A stretch of 64,000 nt of DNA from Notospermus geniculatus (taxonomy: Eukaryota > Nemertea > Pilidiophora > Heteronemertea > Lineidae), in contig NMRB01000019.1 of assembly GCA_002633025.1 (NCBI GenBank), positions 129,484 through 193,483 on the forward strand, given 5' to 3'. A model generated the notes under the pieces. The model ran no database searches. It worked only from the letters and a program-made list of their open reading frames with translations, and had not been told where the DNA came from. The number at the start of each line of letters is the position of its first letter. Within the stretch, counting starts at the first letter, position 1. The translations under genes and the position numbers were made by a program. This document shows positions 34,601 through 49,600 of the stretch, in pieces.

Positions 34601-37600
34601 TACGTGATACAACTTAATCGCCATCATGATGCAAGAGAGAAAAAATTGGACAACCAGTAACGTACATAATGAATTACTCATTAGCACGTACACGTACTTG
34701 TACATGTCCACATCATTACGAGGGAGAGGACTGAATATGAATCATTCATGAATGGTTACCGTATTTCATCAGAGATGCTGACGGCCATCGGTGGGTATAG
34801 TAATTAGGCTGTCAAGAAAAAAGACGGGAGTATTTGAAATCAATCGATCAACCGAGTGGCATATTGATGGCAGAAAGATGGTCATTTTGGTGAAAGCGAT
34901 ACATCATTGGTTCAGGAGGAAATACCGTATTGCAAGCCTGCTTTTAATAGAATGGGAACTTCACTGCAGTCTGTGCTTAATGTACGTAGATCTACATGTG
35001 TGCCCGTATTTTAGAATGCTCCTCAACGTAAAGGAGTTCCTCAAGGCTGTTGTTCTCAACAGGAGAACAATAGCCTTGAGGAACTTCTTTACGTTGAGGA
35101 GCATTCTAAAATAAGCGCCATAGTATGAAGTCGTTCGATTGATAATTTAACTTCCAGGTGAATGTTCTACCTGGGCTGTGACATTTTTCTGCACATACGA
35201 ATCTTGATTTTCGGTCACAGTGAGTGCAGATCGACTGGTAAATAACACATAACGGCATAATTTTATGAACTATTTCAAAAAATGGAATATTTCCTTCCTT
35301 GCGGGACACCTTCCCAACGGAATGCTATAAAACATCTATATTGCAAACATGAATAGTTATCTTCGAAAAACAGTTTCATAGATTATTCGAACGCTGCCAT
35401 AACTTTCCGGTTTGTTGGATGAATTATTGTCAAAATCTACTGAGGGATTAATATCTAGTGCACGAAATCGGTGTGTGTAAACTTGGCGATATTTCACGGA
35501 GTCATTTGACCGTTTTCAGGCAGCATTGGTGATAATTTCATGCCTGTCAGACCGTGAATGCATGAAATGATAGGTGACATTGGGAACGTGCTATCTCCAC
35601 TCACCATCCATGCGTCACAGTCCCTGTGGCGAGACATTCAAGTAGAACCTGAAGGATGATGTTTATGAGGACGCACGACGTGCCACGTTGCAAGTCTCAT
35701 GAGACCCCAGGACTAGAGACCGCAATTTTGAAATTTTTATATGGTGCAGCAGGACAGTGTGAAACTCTGATAACATGCAGTAACTGACCCTTGAAATACC
35801 TTTACCTGAGGAGCACATGTTACATGTAGGTGCTTGCAGAATTTTGATTGGATAACTAGGCCTACTGAATGCCAACAAACTTACCAATAGGGAATTCCCA
35901 CATGTGAATTTTTTGAATTACACGTCTTGTGTCCAGGACGAAATCGGGTAAAATCATGCCCTTCTCAAACGTGGTGGAGTCATTGGAATCGAAGCTATAC
36001 AAGATCTCCTCATACGGATGGCCGTCTAGAATGAGTAAGAGAAGAAATGGTTACGAATGTTAAACTTCATAGATGACTAGACAAGAACACTTGTTGCGGC
36101 ACTACGGTATTGAAGACTGCAACCCCAAAACTATGCATCTGTCGAGACATTGAGGGATGGCGCTGAGCTATACCCCCTGATTACTTCAGACCAGCTATAA
36201 CGCCTGACACACTTCAGTCTGCGATAATAGTCCCGTCCCCTGGGCTTGGAAAAGCGAATACAACACCTAAAATGCAGATCGTGCATGAGCTTTAAAAGGT
36301 AGTAAAACACACTTCCAGACAGTTTCTTACATAACTGAATCCCACCGTCCCCTGAGCTTGAAAAAGCGAATATAACACCTAAAATGCAGATCGTGCATGA
36401 GCTTTAAGAGCTAGTAAAACACACTTCCAGACAGTTTCTTCCACCTCCTATGAGAAACAAAGCACATCATCACGTCACGCCATGTCACTTCAAAGCTCTT
36501 GCCTTCAAGATGCTACGATAGGAACCTCTTGGGTGTAAGTCCGTATTGACAAACGCTCTCAGCAGTGATTACCGAGCCAACAATGGATTGATGAGCCCTA
36601 GAGACGTTCTACTCGGTTGAACACGGTTCCGGGGAGCGACATGACATGCTTCGACAACATCGAGATTTTGACGTTTATCTCTAAAACCCCACGCGGAATA
36701 TCAATGACAATGAAAGATGGGGTACAAAGGAGTGTGTCCATGTCGATTTATTCCTCGTTGATTTCAACGTTGGCTTGTTTTTCTGAAGTATTTAGATCGC
36801 TGCATCTCATACAATTTCCCTGTAATCCTGATTCCCCACGTATCTAGTCTGACTGGCTCGCATTATCTTCTGTACTGCGATCACACTAATTTCTCGTGAC
36901 TGTGATGTGGTGATAAAACGTAGCTACAAAAATCCCGAAAAAAATTAAAAGATGATAGTAAAACAGCTATTTCTACGCTATCCGCGTCTCTTGTGGACAT
37001 GGACTACAATAAATTTCGCCACCTGTTGTGGGGAGTATCTATATGTATCACCCTAGATGCTCTGAAAAACTTTGTAATCAAATAGATGTGCATTGCACAG
37101 TTATAGCATGCCCAAGAAAAAAGAGGAGGAGAGGGATAGGCCGACCTAGCAGGATGAATTACCGGTTACACAGAGCAGTGTCTTGCACTGCATATCCCCA
37201 AAAATTATCATACCTCAATCATAAATAGTCAGATTAAGGCAATGAATTATCCCACATGTTATGTGACAAGAATAAGGTATGAAAAATGTTCTATGGCTCA
37301 AATAATGAAGTAATGTGTAAGGAATGGGCTACGTAGCAATATCGTATCGCGTATACATGTATGTATAATGGACGTATAACAATGAAACGGTCATTGTAGC
37401 TAACGTTCGGAAGGTTGACAGGCATAGAAGGGTAGACTGGCGAGAATACGCAAGGAATACGTCAAACATTTCAATACATTTCGTTTTGGACACCCATCCC
37501 CTGTCCCGAATTTCAAATTTTAAATTCAAATTTCGAATTTCAAATGAACTGTGCTTTCGTATCAATAAGAAGTCGCAAATAATGAAAGAATACATTTGAC

Positions 37601-40600
37601 GTCACCAGCACACAGCCGTGGCTGAAAGTGTACCGAAAAAAAACAGCGACATTCAGGAGCAAGAGACACTAAACCCATAATCTCGTGTCTAACGGCGATA
37701 TCCTTCGAGATCTCTTAGTACTGCAGCAATTTCAATTAGTCTCGCTGGGTGAATTTCAGCTCATGCGCATGTACCGGGGCAGCGACTTTGATTCTGACGA
37801 CAAAAAGACCAATCGTGTTATCGATAACAAGCCACCTTTTGTGGCAGGTGACCTCGAGGAGAGTAAACAGTGAGGGTACATCATTATTGGATTAATCCCG
37901 TGTTGAATCAATAGTAATCATGATGGTTCGATAGGTTTTGTACTGATTCGGCATCAGGGAGAATTTGTATTCTGATCTGAATTATCTAGCGAGAAAAAAT
38001 TAATGGACCATGTCGGACGAGTCACATCATAGGCGGATTCATTATAGTCTTGTGTCTCAAGGAGACAGCTCTGATGGAGAAAAAAGGTTTCCCAACAGTA
38101 AGTAAAGAAAGGCGCTGCCAAATTACATCATACACTGAAACTTCGTTCTGGACCAAGTTGGTGATCTTGTCTCAAACTATCGCGAAAGGTAGCATCGTCA
38201 ATTTTCATACCAATGGCTTCAGCACTCCACAAAATACATCGACAGGAGACTAAAGCTGCGTGTACACTAGCAACATTTTCCCCCAACATTTTCCAAACAT
38301 TTAAGTAACATTCCTGAGCAGCATGATCTTTTGACCCTGTATACACTTGCCAATAAAAACACAATCTAATTGGATATTTGAAACGGCAATGTAAGTACTT
38401 ACAACTTCCGATGATTAGACTACAATCTTGCTCGTCCATAGGAAAGTAATGAAGGTTCATAGAGCACGACACAACCAGGGATACCCTGAAACCGAAGAAT
38501 GATGTTGATGATAATAGTAAAGTTTATGAATCGTAGGTATAGGGCATATTCAAGTTGATACAGCTTGATCGGGGTTCAGGGCATTAGTGTCTCCTTCTTC
38601 AAGTCATTCTACTCAGATTCTCGGCTGCTATGCAAGATTGAATTTCCAGCGCCTTTGAAGCATGTGCACTAAATACCATCGGTAAGGGGAATTTCATCTG
38701 AGGAACCCAAAACCAACATGGAAGTGACACATCGGTCATCTTTTCGTGCTCGTTTTGATCAATTGTTATGACAGGATTGGCACATCCGAGATGTGGTGAA
38801 CGTAAAAACTATGACGGGCATCAATCAATCGAAGCATGAATGACCCTGGGGATATTATCTCAAACAGTTCAGGGATAGAGGGAAGCCAGAGTTTGCTCTC
38901 TTTTGATTTGTCATTAGATTACAGTGATTTTCGATACCCCTTTCTCTGTCAAATCGATGGTTCTGATGAGAAGTTGGGTTGGCTTAGAGATAGGAACGTT
39001 TCATTGATAATGGAAGAGTCCGATGTCGAAAGAATGACTTCTATGCATTGTAGAACGACGAAATCTACCTATCAGACTAGATGGGAGGTCTTACAACTGA
39101 TCGTCGCCATTTCAGCAACACGGTCCACAAAATGAGAGTTTCCTTGCGCAAGTTGGCGCTTGGGCAATTCAGCCAGAGGAAACGTTTGGTAGTCGTTTGT
39201 GTTAGTGGTCTCGGGGGCGTAAAGGCGCTGCTCCATTTGACAGTTTTTTCGCAAAAGTTGGCTCTCAATGGGCAACTCAACTGCGAGCAGTTGTTTGTGT
39301 CATTGGTCCCAGCATAAGCCGACAGGACACAAACAATGGTGAATTTGCCCATTGTGAGCGAACTTCTGCGAGAAAACTGTCAAGTGGAGCAGCGCCTAAG
39401 CCACGATTTGCCCATTGAGAGCCAACTCGCAGGAGAAATCTCTCACGTGGAGGAGATCTTTAGCAAACGGTAGAACATCCCTTCTCAGAAGCAGCTATTC
39501 AAGGTACATGTCTTTCTCATTCGGTTACCCCAGGCTGCTAGAGTTGGTTGCTGACAATTGGATGTGACTGCGATTAGTAGTTAAGCCTACCTTTGGCTAT
39601 ACCTGACCGTACCATCCGGCGAGAGAAAAGCACATTCATTAGCACCGAGTTCGTGGCCATGACCATGTTTGGCGTTAAGGAAGTAAGTATCAGGATGCCA
39701 AAGGGTTTGGGCCCTGTCTTTGTCTAGGGTTATCCTCTGGGTTGTCCAGTTGTGAGCAAGACGTTTGTCGACCCATTCTTGGTCAAAGTACATGTCGATG
39801 TTATAATCCTGAAAGTATATAACGAAATGACCACAGACATGTACCTGTAATTGTATTTGGCGATCTTCTGGAAAAGCCAGGAATGAAAATTGCTATAAGG
39901 AACTGTCTGAATCGGTTATGTCCAAATTGGGAATATTAGATTGAAGGTGGGATGGTGAGATTGGGTCTGGTAGTACAAGAAGCAATTGACATCGATATCC
40001 GTTCAACAGACGAATGGCTACTTAGACTGGCTGGGCTAACAATCATCAATGGTCTCGAGTGTGTACCAACGTCTGAGGAACGGAAATCATTCAAAGTTGA
40101 GGGGAACGAGTCTCCCAGGAATCACCTGCGTAGGATGTAATCGACGTCTTTCCGTAATTTTGACCAACGACACTGTACCTGATTTCTCCGCAAATGGCTA
40201 TTGCATTAACGGTCATGAAGATCGTGAACGATCCCTCATAATAATGGTTCATACTAAAGCAGTCTGAACAAGGGCCAAGAGCCAGATGCTTCTTCGGTTA
40301 CGAGCACAAGCTCCTTTCTTGCCCATTGAGGACTAGCCAGGTGAGGGCCACATTAATAATTCAGCAGGATGTATCAACTACTAATGTACTCAGAGCACAT
40401 AACGCGGAGTCAACATCTTTGATCCCAACTTTGGTGAAAGCTACCTTGAAGTCATCAATCACAAAGATAGGAGAACACAGCCTATTGAGTACCGAGTGAT
40501 TGTCGACTCATTACAATTCTCCCTGTCGTTCTTGTCATTAGAAGTAGCTTTAACCTGTCGAAGACAATTGAACGTGCCCAGAAAATGCCCGATTGTGCCT

Positions 40601-43600
40601 AATTGATAGTTACCAGTGACCCTTATCTTCTAAAGACATGCATTAATTAGATTCTAAGATGTTAACCACGTCCTTGACGATCCTATCCAGGTCCTATCAC
40701 ACGATAAGCACCGTCATTAGAGAACAACTCCAATGTCCTAGAAGATTCTGATGAGTACTGTTACTCTCCCATGGTCAGCTCATCAAGGATAGTCAAAAAA
40801 AGTTCAAGAACTCGACCTCCAGTTAATTAGTGCGGTGTTGGTAACTTTTCTTTGTTTTTACTATTAACAAACTCCAGGGGGAACGAGCGTCCTGTATATT
40901 AATTTAGTTGTCAGTAGCGCAATTGTGGGATACATTAGCATTTCGTATTCATCGCGTGAATCTGTACCGTAAATTAATGCAAGTAAGAACACAAGCAGTT
41001 ATTAGTGTTGGGAGTTTGGGAGTTCATTTTCATTACTCATACGGACCCACAATTTTTCTTTCATCAGACTGTTATGACACTGAATAACGATGGATTTCCC
41101 TTTACAAGCCTGAAGAATACGACGATGAATGAGGAAACGATGCATCACGGTGGGTGGACGTGGAATACTTCAGATCTCAACAGTATCTTACTGAGAAACT
41201 TAATCCCGACGGTTCGTAACTTGCTGTCCAGTATTGTTCCAGCGCCTCGTCAGGAATTCGTAATTGTGCAAGACAAGGTCGTCTCTCAGTTTGCAACAAG
41301 ACAAATTAAAGTTGGTGAAATGGGTTTGGTGATTATGATTCGTCGTCCAACTCCAAATTAAACAACCCATGACGCCCGTTATATGTTCATTCCGTCTGTT
41401 ATCAGGTGGCAATCTCGGAAAACACATAACAGATGCTCTTGAGGATTGATATGAGCTTAGTATATCCATTAGTGCTCGATGTGTTATACAACGGCAGTTT
41501 TTTTGTTTTTTAGGGAGGCGGAACTCCTCTGGCACAATCGTCTGATGGAATCGAGCTGTAACCGAACATGACTAACCCAAGCTTTCAGATGAAAGGATTG
41601 TAACTCAGGTCGAGTTCCACCATCTGCTGCCGTGACGATGCCTTTCTTCTAACTTTGACAGAAACAGAATAGGAGATCCTTGGTCTTGTGCATTCGGCTT
41701 TGTACAGCCAATCTAACTTTTCACTCCAATTCAACGGTTCCTTTCAAGCACGTAGAGAACCACCATAGCATATTACGTATTCAGAGCACGTCACAACATC
41801 CAATAACCGACACTGAGTGTGGTTCGTCGACCGTTGGAGCACGAGGACAACGGACGAAAGCCGGAAGTTACTGATGGCAAGATAGATCATTTCTGTCATA
41901 AACACTGTAGGGTTGAAGGCAAGGAGATAAAGCGGTTGTAATCAACAGTTAGGTCGGGGGTGGGTTTCCTCATAACATCCATGATTAGACGTGAAACATG
42001 CTCACTAAGTTGAAAGTTCTGACATCCGACATGCGTACAGGACCGATGGAAAATGCGAGACCTGCGAAAGTCACCGAATCGCCCGAGTAGGATTCGTCAC
42101 AGGTTAGAGAAGTCATTCTGGCCCCCGTGTACTCTACCACAGTCCAAACCACACACCACAAACCCAAACCGACGGCCGACACAGTGAGGAAGAAGGACCT
42201 GACAAATTGTAGCATATTTCTTATGCACGTACTGCAATCGCGGCTTCTCTGTACAGCAGGTTGTGCCTCTCACGTCATCCATTTGAAGGCCGTGTCCTTG
42301 AAGAGCTTCTTAGAACAGGATATCAACTCCTGGCCCATCCACTTGAAGAGCCTGAAGTGTGTCACCAACAGATAAAACGTTCCCATCTCGCCCTACGTGT
42401 CGACAGCTACATTTTCCAAGCAATTTTCTTGAAAAGATAGGAGAATACACGTAGAAAGTGTGGTTCTTTATAAACAGGCTCAGTTCTTGACAGGGTGGAC
42501 ATTTGGTGGGGATCCAGCCTGGCCAAATTCTCCAGTAGGTCACCGAACCGATTCTTAAGGAACTCCAAAGAGGGAGCTGCGGTTGTGAAATTGCAATGCC
42601 ATCTACCATACTTTGGAGAAACTAAAACACGAGATTGAATGATTTTTTGTCATGGAATGATTGGCAAATAAAGGGTTAAATCACCGAAATCTTTGAAATA
42701 ATGAAAATTCCTCTCTTTCCCCCCTAGATATGAGTAAGATGAACATAATCAGAAAAATTGAAGCCGATGCCTTCGGCCGTCTGGTCAGATTCGTGAACAG
42801 AATGAAAAACTGCTAAAAAGAGAGATAGAATTCCTGAGAAATCATAAAAATACAGGGTTGTTCAAATCCATATTTCAATATCATGGCTTGAATCTTTGAC
42901 GATACATCCAGGCTACTCATCTGGACGTCGGGTTCGTTCGTCCGAAATGTTCAGCACCTACGGTCGATCAATTTTCTTATCGGAGATGCTTGTCTTACCA
43001 AAGAAGTGCATACCAATTACTATTCGGCTCCAACCTCTTCCGTATTCACAAGGAGGGCTCACAGACACTATCAAGACTTTCAGGAAATGTCCAAATAGCC
43101 TAACATACTTTCTGTACAGTCTGTCGTAACAATGACGACGGATGATAAAAAAGATTCAGATTGTACTTACGTCTAATGTTAGAAAGTTCTGGTCATTTGT
43201 GTTTTTTTATTGAGTGTGTCTGATCTTAGTGCAACGTCGTCTGAATATCAATTACGGATGTCAAAGAAAAGAAATGTTTGGTAAGAGAATGGACGAGTTG
43301 TTGGCGTTGCAGTGAATGAGACAGCAGGCCTCTCAAATGTAAAACTTAACTTCTGCAGACCGTGGAGAGATATCTTACAGATATCTTACCACGGTGATAT
43401 AATCATGAGACCTTTTTTCCTCGTGATGTCACTTTTTTTGGTTGGAATTCACGTCCAGAAATTATTGGGTTTTTGGGAAGTTTTGAACGTCATCGAAGTA
43501 CTCACAGAGCAGGCTATCAATATGTGATTGCCAAAACAAGACGGAACAAATCACCCGCAAGATTTATCAACCAAGTGGAATGCTTGAAATATAGAGTATG

Positions 43601-46600
43601 GTAAAAAAACGTGAAAAAGTGGTGCAATGACACATGACCCTATACATTGAAATGATCTTCATGGCAGATGATTGGCCCATCAGTTTATCTCCAACAGGCT
43701 ATTGACTGCAGCACAACCCCACTTTCCTGATGTGGAAATAACTCATTCCTCAGGCAGGCAAATCTCGTCTCCCGAAGAACAAAGCCTTGTTCAATGATTG
43801 AAGATGATGGTAATTCTTCTGACAGTTCCTACGAGTGTTCAGGCATTGGCCTTTCGCAGAACTTTCTAATTTTGTAACAAAAAGTCAAGGTCCGGTCACG
43901 CGTTTTTTGCATCTGTTTTTACATTTTCAACTTCAGCTGGTGAATGTATTTTTAAACGATTAATTTGAAAAGTTTTATTGATGATGAACAATCCAGGTGC
44001 AATTGGTAACTGGTCATTCTTGTAAAGCATAGTAACGTTGGAAGCTGGGGAGAACCTGTTTTTGTACGTTGCTTGGTGATTGGCGTTTCTGGCCCAGTTT
44101 TGGTGAAAGCTTTCTCTGATTAGTCCAATGTGAAGAAATATTAGAATTAGCTGTATCTAAATGGCTGGTGCATCCAGGTCAGGAAGGTGGACCACCAAGC
44201 CCGGTGAGTCCGTCTCCTTCAGAAACTTCTACTTCTTCTCTGCGACAGGTCTTTGCACAAAAACTCGAGAGACATTGAATTGCGATCCCTTGGTGATCAT
44301 TTTAGTACTTTATCTAATACCCTTTGGTTTCTATTGCCATCATAAAGCAATATAATCATGATGAAGTAAGCCGTTATCAGGAATCAACCGACATTGTGGC
44401 TTCTCCAAATGGCCAAGTTGTGCGTTTGAATAAAGTTCCGCGTTCTGATATCGTTCTTGGTATTTTTTCTTGCTCGGCACCCAACATCGATTCAAACGGT
44501 CATGCGATTTGACATGTCCATCGATGCATTATGTTTTACTTTGGCAAGAAGTTATTATATCGACTTGATGTTTAATAGGATTTCGCAGCAACGCTGACAA
44601 TATCGTTATTCTATTGAAAATGAGGATGAACGTCAATAAAATGCCGTGTTTTTCTTATTACAATAAACCGCGTCAAGTATTTTATAGATAGGCAAGAGTA
44701 TTGCTAAAAGCGCAGACAATGCATTAAATATCTGCTTCAGTGATAACAGAAATCCTAAGGGAAAAATACCCTGATGCGGCAGCTCAGTCTTGCTTGGCAA
44801 ACAACGGGTACTGCTTTTTATGATGATGAAAATCATCCTAGCGGCAATTGTGGCGGGCCATTTATGGAAAGACCAATAGATGCTCCTCTAAGCTGTTGAA
44901 TTTTACAGATAACTTTAACGTACAGAATGTTGTGTTCTTTTTTTAGGAGAATGTATTAAGACAACATAAAAAAATTAAGTGGCGGCAGCTACTCAAGTAT
45001 AAAATGGAACTCACTTGTCATTCGCGATGAAAAAATTCGAGACGGAAAAAATAATCTGAAGAAATAATTCGCGTATTGACTTTTAGATAAAATGTCACAT
45101 CAAGATATCAGACAATCATTTCCAGCTGGGTTTTTCATTCGCTTCTTTGGAATTTTTTCATTAATCTGCTTTTTTGTGGTCGAAAGCTGGCAATGTCGGA
45201 TGAACACTGGCAGTTCTAGTGATAAGTTCGACGCAAAAAAATCCTTTTAGGATTAAGAAAAAAAAAGTACTTTGTAAAGTTTTACAGTCAGTTACTTAGA
45301 GTTGGGGAGATTAAATAGTTAACTCATCTTGGGTGTACGTGTGCGATGATTACTTTTGTGTTGCATGTTAAATAATGCTTCTCTGCCCACAAACCGCGCT
45401 GAAGTTCAAGGCAAAATGCTTTGGCGAAACTTACACGTTGCATTAAGCTGCACCTTCCTCCACGTACTTCCACGCCTACACTATTTTACTTCGCTCATTC
45501 TATGAAGTGCCCTTGAAAGGTATCTTAAATTAATATTTATAACATCACCATCAATTGATGTTTATGCTAGTCAAGTAAATATCTAAGCAACTCCATGGAA
45601 AAGACACCATTTAGACGTCCAGTACATCAGCTGTTTGTAAATCTCGTTTGGATCATGCTGAACCGTTACTTTACTTGAAACCTCATAGAATTTTTGTCAA
45701 ATCAGGCTATTAGTATGAGATGCCCGTTTTGTAATTATCATCTCTTTTCAAGAAGTTGCTGCCCCCTGGCACTGAAACGATACTTCAAGAAAACTGAAAC
45801 GAGTGGGCGAATTTCATTTTGTTCTCTCACCCAGATGGGCTATTAGTTTCTCATTCAGCCATGGAAAAGATTACGGAACTCATTTCCAGAATTTTGTAGA
45901 CTTGTTTACATGCTGTCTTTTGAGGTAGAGAAATTAACGTGTTACCATCAACCAGATCTTTGATCTGACAGGCCGTAGTAAAAAGGTTTCAGTATAAAAA
46001 TGAAAAGTACACAGCAGTTTGATTTAACAGGTGTGCACCGGATTTTCTTTTTCACACATTTTCCGACAGGAAAGTGAGAGTTAGCTCTGTGCTAGTAATT
46101 TATTATGTGAACCAACATCTGCAGCTACTCCTTAACTCATTTGCCACCTGTGTGATGAAAGAACAGGGCTCCTGTCCTTGTGTAAAAATGACATCATTAC
46201 AGAAAACGTCCTCGCTGAAAAAGTTCTGTTTAGGAGGCTTCAGCTGTCTCCTTCATTCAAGCTTCAGTTCACACGTTATTTATTTCAAGAGATGAGTGTT
46301 ACATGTGATTATACGCTCTACTGATGACACTGACATCTCGTAAACTTCACAGTAAGAATTTGGAAGACTCGGACTGCGCTATGAAAGTAAGAATACGGTA
46401 ACGATAAAAGTAAGATGGAGGTACGACCCAGAGCCACGGTGGCGGAGCAGTTGTTTCCACTCTATCACTCTGACAGCCCTTAACAAACAACACGGAAAGG
46501 CAACCCAAGACCTCTTAGCTATTTCCATTCAACAATAGGAATGCCTCAGCAACAGACCTGGAGAAAACATCTCTTCATAAACTAATAACGAGGAAATACA

Positions 46601-49600
46601 CGACCAAGGGCATTTTTGTATCAAAGGAGAGAAAACACGCCACCACTCATCAAAGTCACGCATACTCAAGCGATCCTAGGAGCCGATGCAACCGCATTCT
46701 TGCATGTTTCAGAAACTTCGTCTTCAATAAATTCGATTCCGTTGATCAAAGGCTTTGAAATCTCATTAACTACGCCATGAAATCGATTTTTGTACGTGAC
46801 ATACATCATCTTCTTTGTGTTGTAATTCAATACTGGGAGGAAACCTCCAAAAATCAGCATGTTGCCTAGCTTAATGTTGGGGGGGGGGGGGGGGNNNGTT
46901 ATGCGGATACTAAGTTTGCCGTTCTGTCATATACATGTGCTGGGGAACATTCACCAAACTGTCGGTTTCAACCACATACCATGTTGCAGGAGAGGGATAA
47001 ACTTTTATGAATAACTACCTGTATTACATATTGGTTGCACATCGAAAGACAGCATGCAGGTGGTCCTGCTCGAAGTCATTGTCACATGACACAATAACAC
47101 ACGCGTAAACATAACATAACACGATAAAATGGTGGCACGTTTCAAAGCGAATGACCCAAAGCCGAGAAGCTGGTATATGTATAGTTCGGAAGAACAAATC
47201 GTACCAAAATGTGATCCTGGTACACTTTGTCTGTACCCAGGACGATATCTTCCCATTCAGCATTTACTTGCCACACGAACAGTCGACGACGGTTTCTCTG
47301 GCTTAGCTGAACTCAACGCATTTGGTGAATTGGGCCTGTACATTTCCATCACGTTTCACGATGTTGGGCTCATCGTGCCCGGGCAACAAATTCGAACGTC
47401 AATTAAACGAACAAAGACAGTAGCAACGTATTGCTCCCTGGAAATCAGCCGTCCTTGTCAGATGAGAGGTTCGGGAGCAAGGGATGAAATTTCAAGGTCT
47501 CTAAATGGATTAACGGCGAGATTGGTGGCCTGGTCAGGATTACCAATTGGTTTTATTGGATCATATGATGGGTGTGATTAATTTGGTCATTGTTGATATG
47601 AGATCTGACTAGAGTGGAATACGGAATACGTCATGATGGAACTCTGGGACACATGCAGACGTTTGGCAAAGAGTAAATCGTACTTACCATTGTGATTTCA
47701 CTGACTGAGCTTAACGTGTTCACGTGTAGAATGATCTTTACCGTAAGATTTTCAGCTGAAAAATAACACAGTGTGATTTCGTTAGTGATGACATATACCG
47801 CCTTGGCAACAAGAGTCACTGGCACTGCCAGACTGAGCTTTATGTCGCGAGATAATGAATGTGTTTGCCACCTTTTTGAGAGTAGAATACGTGCTAAATT
47901 TCGATGTGATCCCATGAAGCGTTAAAAATCGATGCTGGGAGTCCCACCATCGGATATATTTGGAGGACTAAAGAAGTGATAGGTTCCCAGATGAAATGAT
48001 TTTCCGAAGATATACCTGGGTGATGGAAATAAACCGGGCTAATTCAAACTGACAAATGACTTATCGACAAGACAATATAGGGTGCTTTGATGCTGAAGGT
48101 TGCTCGGGGACGGCACGGCCGTTGAGTTCTCCAGAACAACTGCCTGGTTGTGCAAACAAATTTAAGACAGTAAAATGACAGATCAAGACTTCGTTCGTTT
48201 CTACCACTCAACATGCTCATGGCGCAGGTGCGGAGAAGTATTCCCTCGCTGTATGGCCTACAGCGTAGGATTGTTAACAAGACAACAATCCCTGTGGTCA
48301 TAATACAGTTTGAAAGTTTGAAAACTCTTAATAAACCTCGTCTTTTGGGAGCAAGCACCATATCTTTCGACCTAACGGTGGAGCCGACTCTCATTCGAAT
48401 AGCCTTGTTACAGTTATTACACGTCTCTTGACAGATGTAAGCCAGGGAGGAATGAATGGATCCGACGCTACGCCTGATTGAAGAGCCCCTCCATCAATGT
48501 TTAATTCATCCATCAAATTCTTGGTACGCTCTGGACTCTGGGTCTGGTCATGTACAAGTACAGGTATTGAAATTCGTCCTACATCATTCTTAGGACATGC
48601 ACACCATAACAAAGTGGACACTGCATACTGGTCAGAGGGACACAAAAGATCAGGGGATTTTGTCCCTCTCATGCACCGGGATCGTTCCCAGGTTCTCCAC
48701 CAGCGTTATGGCGAGAGAACTGGGCTCGTTATCCGGGTTCTCCACCATTTATTATTATGCCCAGAGTCATCAGGATCGTACCTGGGTTGTCGAAAGTGTT
48801 ACGGCGAGAGCACTGGGATCGTTACCCGGGTTCTCCACCAGTATTATACNGCCCGTCAATTTTTTTTTCTCACGAGAACTGGCAGAAAAAAATCGTGCAA
48901 AGCCCGCCCGGTCACCGGCAGGAGCCCGCACAGGACCCGTAGGGGACACTGGGACCTTCTACGGGCTTTCTACGGCCTACCGGTCAGATGAAAACGCCGG
49001 GAGAATTGGGAGCAGCCAGCTAATCAATGCGGCGCCCGTTCGGCTGGTGAAAAATGTCCGGTGCCCGTGGCAACCGTGAGGGAACCGGCCGGGCACCGTA
49101 CGAAATTGGCTGAAATTGACCAAAATGTCTGTTTTTACTCGCCGTACGGGCCCCGGAGTGGATATGTGACCTAGGCATAAACCTCGTCTTTTGGGAGCAA
49201 GCACCATATCTTTCGACCTAACGGTGGAGCCGACTCTCATTCGAATAGCCTTGTTACAGTTATTACACGTCTCTTGACAGATGTAAGCCAGGGAGCAATG
49301 AATGGATCCGACGCTACGCCTGATTGAAGAGCCCCTCCATCAATGTTTAATTCATCCATCAAATTCTTGGTACGCTCTGGACTCTGGGTCTGGTCATGTA
49401 CAAGTACAGGTATTGAAATTCGCCCAATATCATTCTTAGCAAATATACACCGTAACTAAGTGGACACTGCATACTGGTCAGAGGGACACAAAAGATCAGG
49501 GGATTTTGTCCCTCTCATGCACCGGGATCGTTCCCAGGTTCTCCACCAGCGTTATGGCGAGAAAACTGGGCTCGTTATCCGGGTTCTCCACCATTTATTG

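Larger units (their letters stand above)
28285..35884 (-). other. 7.6-kb intron of the Cys-loop receptor
   Basis: Carries a 90-nt hairpin (28436-28525), a 448-bp foldback element (30255-30702) and a 107-nt near-perfect hairpin (35007-35113). No exon seen. Confidence 0.65.

Noticed and set aside
41985-42215. Minus-strand ORF with one hydrophobic segment, thought of as a signal peptide or tetraspan exon
   Set aside because: Does not resemble the Cys-loop receptor N-terminus and has no matching splice phases.
47129-47581. 150-codon ORF on the plus strand
   Set aside because: No recognised family or splice context; antisense to the intron of the channel gene.
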